A stretch of 64,000 nucleotides of DNA from Taibaiella lutea (lineage in GTDB: Bacteria > Bacteroidota > Bacteroidia > Chitinophagales > Chitinophagaceae), in contig NZ_VWSH01000002.1 in NCBI RefSeq assembly GCF_008629695.1, positions 341,410-405,409 of the forward strand, read 5' to 3'. The notes under the pieces are model-generated. The model was not told the DNA's origin, ran no database searches, and worked only from the letters and a program-made list of their open reading frames with translations. How positions within the stretch are numbered: the stretch's first letter is position 1; every line of letters starts with the position of its first letter. A program made the translations under genes and the position numbers. Of the stretch, positions 60,100 through 64,000 are shown piece by piece.

Positions 60100-62841
60100 A
60101 TGCGTTTTCTTAGTTTTTTATTATTGGCTTCGGTTGGGTTCGTATTACCCGTTCAAGCGCAATTATTACCTGTTAACCAACCCGAACAAGATGCCTGCAA
60201 CGCTTTGCAGCTTTGCGGAAATACCTTTACAACACCCTTTAGCTATCAGGGCAACGGTTTGGAAGCAGATTTAACACAAACTCCCTGCGGTGACGCTTTT
60301 AACCCTTGCGGCGAAGATAATGTTGTATGGTTGAAATTAGTTGTTAGTACTGCAGGTTCTATTGTCTTTACTATTACTCCGGTTGATCAGCAGGATGACT
60401 ATGATTTTGCCATTGTAAATGCAACCGGAATTAATTGTAACAACATTACTACCGCCAATGTGATAAGATGCAATTTTAATAACAACCAGCCTGTATTTAA
60501 TAATGGCGTTTTGGGTCTGAATACCACCTCAACATTGACATCTGTTCCCGGCGGTACTACAGGAAGTCCCTTCCTTCAACAAATAACTGCTGCTGCAGGT
60601 GATGTTTACCTTATTATGATAAATAATTTCGGTGCAGGTGGCGGTCCGAGTTCCGGCTTTACCATCAATTTTGCGGGCTCTACAGCTACCTTTAATGATA
60701 ACACTCCGCCGCATCTTAACAGCCTTACTTCTGCAACTTCATGTACTTATAAAAACACTGTTACCGTTCATTTGAATACACCGGTTGCCTGTAACTCCAT
60801 TACAGCAACAGGTTCTGATTTTCAATTGACGCCGGCCGGCACAATAGTAAGTGCTTCGGGCGTAAACTGTAACGGTGCGAATGGCTATACCGAAAATATA
60901 GTTTTAAATTTTGCGCCCGCCTTGGCTCCCGCCAATTATACCTTAAAACCTAAGCTCGGAACAGACGGCAATACGTTGCTGAATCTCTGCGGAACTGCAG
61001 TACCTGTAACAGATGCCCTGACTTTTTCAGTAAATGCAAATGCTGCTTTTGCGACTGCCGCTTTAAACTGTACCACACTGACACTTACAACCAATGTTCC
61101 TGTTCAATGCGGTTCTGTTGCTGCCAATGCATCTGATTTTAATATTACAGGCCCTGGAGGCCCCGTAACAATTACAAATGCGGTAGGCGTCAATTGCAAT
61201 CCTGCAGGTTTTTCAAATACAATAAACATTACGCTTGCTAATCCTGTTACAACCACAGGCACTTATACCATTCATGCTCAGAACGGCACAGATGGCAATA
61301 CTTTACTGGATGATTGCAGCACAGGTATTCCTGTAGGCAACTCGGTTACATTTAATGCTGTTGCAAAACCGGTTCTTACATTACCCGCTACCCTTACTAC
61401 CTGTATTAATGACGGCGTAGTGCTTCCCCTGCAAATCACTAATCCCTCACCGGGAGTTGTTTATACTTATAACTGGACGCCTGCCACAGGATTGAATAAC
61501 GCTACAATCGCACAGCCATTGGCAGATCCTACAGGCGACCAGAACTATACCGTTACCGTGGGCAGTACCAATACAAGCATGTGTACATCAACTGCAACAG
61601 TTGCGGTACACAGCCTGCAAGGCTTTGATATTACGAACAATAATGCCGTAGTATGTGAAGGCGCCACTGTTCAGATAAATGTTACAGGCAGCGATGAATA
61701 TACTTATACCTGGACACCTACAACAGGTGTGTCAAACCCAAATATTAAAAACCCGGTTATTACGCCGCCATTGGGCTCTACCATATATATGCTGACTGCA
61801 TCGCATCCAGGTTGTACAGACAGTTCGCAAACCATTACACTTCAGGCCGAGCCTAACCCTGATGGTATTGAGATATTTGCCGATAAGACTTCCGTTTGTA
61901 AGTATGATACAGTAGCATTACATGCCATAGCAAGCCCTTCTACTTTTAATTTTACATATACCTGGGCGCCCGCTGCCGACATGTTATTTAACGGCGGACC
62001 CAATAACGCTTATATCGGAAATACGTCCGGAAACATTACAGTTACAGCTTCAACTCCCATTGGTTGCACCGCTTCTGCAAATCTTTTCATAACCGTATTT
62101 CCAGGCGATTTTTTACAGGTTAACACAAACGATACCGGCTATTGTGTTACCGGCGAAATACAACTCGAAGCAAGCAATGCCGTTTCTTATAAATGGAGCC
62201 CCCCTATGGGTTTGAGCGCAACTGATATTGCCAATCCCGTTGCATCACCTCATACCACAACCAACTATATGGTTATCGGTAAAGATGTTCACGGTTGCAG
62301 GGATACGCAGAATGTTGTGGTAGGTGTTTATCCTGCTGCGGCCGTTAATATGCCCGACAGTGTAAGGTTATATCATGGTGAAACATATCATCTGGAGCCA
62401 AATACCAACTGTACTTATTTCAGCTGGTTCCCCCCTGCAGGAATTGACGACATACACAGCGGCGATCCGACCTTTAATCCGGAAGTGCGCACCCGTTATT
62501 TTGTAACGGCTTCTACAGGACATGGTTGTTCTACTGTTGATTCTATCGATATCCTGATTGAAGAAACCGTTATAGATATGCCTAATGCTTTTGCTCCCGG
62601 TACAGGAGGCCCTAATGGTGTTTTCAAACCATCAAAAAGAGGTGTTGCAAAACTTAAATCATTCAATGTTTATAACCGTTGGGGACAAAAAGTATTTGAA
62701 AGCTCTAACATTGACAAAGGCTGGGATGGTACTTTCAATGACAAGCCACAACCCATGGGCGTATATGTTTACACAATAGATATTATAACCGATTCAGGAA
62801 GCGCCTTTACAAGGCAGGGAAATGTTACGCTGGTAAGATAA
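60100..62841 (+). CDS. Large T9SS type B (CHU_C) surface protein
   Basis: A 913-residue secreted protein. The signal peptide ends near PVQAQ (residue 21). The N-terminal PEQDACNALQLCGNTFTTPFSYQG and VWLKLVVSTAGSIVFTITP parts match the complement-like opening domain seen in many CHU_C adhesins. Two related beta modules follow (about 220-440, with LNLCGTAVPVTD and LLDDCSTGIPVGN). Ig-like repeats come next (YNWTPATGLNNATIAQPLADPT, YTWTPTTGVSNPNIKNPV, YKWSPPMGLSATDI). The type B end is MPNAFAPGTGGPNG, YNRWGQKVFES and GWDGTFNDKPQPMG. Probably a surface adhesin or gliding-associated protein. Confidence 0.88.
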   Translation: MRFLSFLLLASVGFVLPVQAQLLPVNQPEQDACNALQLCGNTFTTPFSYQGNGLEADLTQTPCGDAFNPCGEDNVVWLKLVVSTAGSIVFTITPVDQQDDYDFAIVNATGINCNNITTANVIRCNFNNNQPVFNNGVLGLNTTSTLTSVPGGTTGSPFLQQITAAAGDVYLIMINNFGAGGGPSSGFTINFAGSTATFNDNTPPHLNSLTSATSCTYKNTVTVHLNTPVACNSITATGSDFQLTPAGTIVSASGVNCNGANGYTENIVLNFAPALAPANYTLKPKLGTDGNTLLNLCGTAVPVTDALTFSVNANAAFATAALNCTTLTLTTNVPVQCGSVAANASDFNITGPGGPVTITNAVGVNCNPAGFSNTINITLANPVTTTGTYTIHAQNGTDGNTLLDDCSTGIPVGNSVTFNAVAKPVLTLPATLTTCINDGVVLPLQITNPSPGVVYTYNWTPATGLNNATIAQPLADPTGDQNYTVTVGSTNTSMCTSTATVAVHSLQGFDITNNNAVVCEGATVQINVTGSDEYTYTWTPTTGVSNPNIKNPVITPPLGSTIYMLTASHPGCTDSSQTITLQAEPNPDGIEIFADKTSVCKYDTVALHAIASPSTFNFTYTWAPAADMLFNGGPNNAYIGNTSGNITVTASTPIGCTASANLFITVFPGDFLQVNTNDTGYCVTGEIQLEASNAVSYKWSPPMGLSATDIANPVASPHTTTNYMVIGKDVHGCRDTQNVVVGVYPAAAVNMPDSVRLYHGETYHLEPNTNCTYFSWFPPAGIDDIHSGDPTFNPEVRTRYFVTASTGHGCSTVDSIDILIEETVIDMPNAFAPGTGGPNGVFKPSKRGVAKLKSFNVYNRWGQKVFESSNIDKGWDGTFNDKPQPMGVYVYTIDIITDSGSAFTRQGNVTLVR

Positions 62842-62856
62842 TAATTGCAAATAGTA

Positions 62857-62881
62857 AGAAGCCGCCCATCGGGCGGCTTCT
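62857..62881 (+). terminator. Rho-independent terminator
   Basis: A perfect 11-bp stem (core aagccgccc/gggcggctt) with an atc loop and T-rich tail, 16 nt after the stop at 62841. Confidence 0.88.
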
Positions 62882-63006
62882 TTAGTTTAATCCGGTTATA
62901 ATTCTCTTTGAATCCCCCATAAAGATTTACTGGCGGTATTTCTGTACCATAAACAACCAAATGCCGCTATAAAGTTCTCCGTCTTGCTTAATAAATAGCC
63001 AAACCG

Positions 63007-64000
63007 ATGAACAAAATTATTTTACTATTTACACTCTTACTAAGCTCTTTATTATCAAGAGCACAAACATTTACCTTAACCGATTCAATGCGTCAGGGCG
63101 CTTACGGTACTGCCGCATGGGGAGACTATGATGGCGATGGCCGTAAAGACTTTGTGTATATAGCACAAACTATGAATGTGGACAGTCCGGATATATTTCT
63201 CGTCTATCATAACACAGCAACCGGTTTCGTCAGACTGCCCCAGGCATTTCCCATGATGTTTACACCCGCCGCTTCCTGGGCCGATCTCGATAATGACGGC
63301 AAGGAAGACCTGATAGCTTCCGGCCTTGTGGACAGTAACAAAATTCATATTTACAAAAGCAATGGTGATGGTACTTTTGAGCTTATCAACGATACTTTAC
63401 CGGGACTTTCCGCCGGAAGCATTGCTGTTGCCGATTATAATAATGACGGTCTGAAAGATATACTGGCAACAGGTTTCAATAATGCCGGTACAGCATCCGC
63501 TTATTTGTTTAAAGGCACGGGCGGCTTTCATTTTGACACAGTCCCGGCAACATTACCCGGCATATATTTCAGTGATGTAAAATGGCATGATTACGATCAT
63601 GATGGCAGGCCCGATATAGCCATGACAGGTATTGGTCTTTTATCCCGCACCTATATCTATCATAATGAAGGAAATGACAGTTTTAGTCTTGCAAGTCCTT
63701 ATATGAATGGTGGGGCAGGTACCGTTGATTGGCTTGATTATGATGGCGATGGTTGGTTTGATTTATTGACAGCAGGCAATGATAGTTCCGGTGTGCAGAA
63801 CTTCACAGATATGTATCATAATAACGGCAACGGAACCTTTACGATGGTAACTACAAATTTGCCTGTCTTTGGAGAACCAGTTGCTGCAGATATCGCGGAT
63901 TTTAATAGCGACGGTAAACCTGATATTTGCCTCAGTGGCGGAAATCCTGATTTTATTGCTACATTTTCTGCTATGGCTTTAGGTTCCGGGACTACCAACT
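63007..64000 (+). CDS. FG-GAP/VCBS repeat secreted protein (3' truncated by window edge)
   Basis: ATG 63007 opens a frame that runs to the window end without a stop; 331 residues are visible. The signal peptide ends near LLSRAQ (about residue 19). Repeats of about 55-60 residues carry acidic calcium-binding loops: DYDGDGRKD, DLDNDGKED, DYNNDGLKD, DYDHDGRPD, DYDGDGWFD and DFNSDGKPD. These are the marks of FG-GAP/VCBS beta-propellers, common in extracellular adhesins and T9SS cargo. The C-terminus, where a sorting domain would lie, is outside the window. It follows the terminator of the previous gene and is a separate unit. Confidence 0.85.
   Translation, partial: MNKIILLFTLLLSSLLSRAQTFTLTDSMRQGAYGTAAWGDYDGDGRKDFVYIAQTMNVDSPDIFLVYHNTATGFVRLPQAFPMMFTPAASWADLDNDGKEDLIASGLVDSNKIHIYKSNGDGTFELINDTLPGLSAGSIAVADYNNDGLKDILATGFNNAGTASAYLFKGTGGFHFDTVPATLPGIYFSDVKWHDYDHDGRPDIAMTGIGLLSRTYIYHNEGNDSFSLASPYMNGGAGTVDWLDYDGDGWFDLLTAGNDSSGVQNFTDMYHNNGNGTFTMVTTNLPVFGEPVAADIADFNSDGKPDICLSGGNPDFIATFSAMALGSGTTN

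Noticed and set aside
1-64000. CRISPR arrays, tRNA/rRNA genes, prophage, defence or secondary-metabolite clusters
   Set aside because: No repeat-spacer pattern, no cloverleaf found by eye, and no integrase, capsid, nuclease/helicase defence or large synthase genes in the frames.

Overview
The window reads as chromosomal DNA of a member of the Bacteroidota, most likely of the Chitinophagia/Sphingobacteriia type. The signs are: many secreted proteins ending in type IX secretion system (T9SS) sorting domains of type A (YPNP...YDLxG...KxVxx) and type B (FTPNGDGxND...FNRWGQKVF...WDG); a PorQ gene; TAnnTTTG promoter boxes with little Shine-Dalgarno signal; a DUF4175 protein; a 43-residue membrane peptide; and REP-like palindromes with the CCGTAGGGATTTAATATTGG core. 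No tRNA, rRNA, CRISPR array, prophage, integrase, transposase gene, defence island or biosynthetic cluster was seen. It is mainly core genome with accessory cell-surface genes between.

Layout. 0-6.6 kb: two tandem paralogous T9SS cargo genes (the first cut by the left edge), separated by a 21-bp tandem repeat and a small conserved gene. 6.7-10.4 kb: a fused branched-chain 2-oxoacid dehydrogenase E1, a predicted outer-membrane barrel and a lipoprotein. 10.4-12.4 kb: an unlisted 43-residue membrane protein, a 250-bp palindromic repeat element, and a deoxyhypusine-synthase-like enzyme. 12.5-19.8 kb: two T9SS cargo genes around topoisomerase IV subunit B. 19.8-24.7 kb: membrane proteins (GldL-like, MFS, bestrophin), a membrane-anchored TPR protein and pyruvate dehydrogenase E1 alpha. 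24.9-36.6 kb: a Cys-rich T9SS protein, recF, a sterol-desaturase-like enzyme, a beta-helix lipoprotein, a TlpA-like thioredoxin, gmk, a small lipoprotein, birA, rsfS and ftsH. 36.6-44.3 kb: a DoxX-like protein, the 1127-residue DUF4175 protein, a lipoprotein, a LuxE-like enzyme, porQ and fabI.

44.4-50.7 kb is a minus-strand uptake/signalling block: a TonB-dependent siderophore-type receptor, a TPR-containing sensor kinase overlapping a LytTR response regulator by 4 nt, and a LuxR-type regulator with a degenerate receiver. 51.2-64 kb holds a secreted protein of unknown function, fusA, a small T9SS protein, two large type B (CHU_C) surface proteins, lolA, hutI and, at the right edge, a truncated FG-GAP/VCBS repeat protein.

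Working together: nine proteins (eight with recognised sorting domains, one truncated before its C-terminus) are probable T9SS clients and PorQ belongs to the export apparatus. LolA serves the several predicted lipoproteins, FabI and BirA serve fatty-acid synthesis, and FusA, RsfS and Gmk serve translation and growth. Many genes are single transcription units bounded by strong hairpin terminators, several of them bidirectional. The most unusual items are the 21-bp heptad minisatellite, the 43-residue membrane peptide, the palindromic element with flanking 9-bp direct repeats, the Cys-rich repeat protein, the shared C-terminal halves of the first two cargo genes, and the degenerate LuxR-type regulator.
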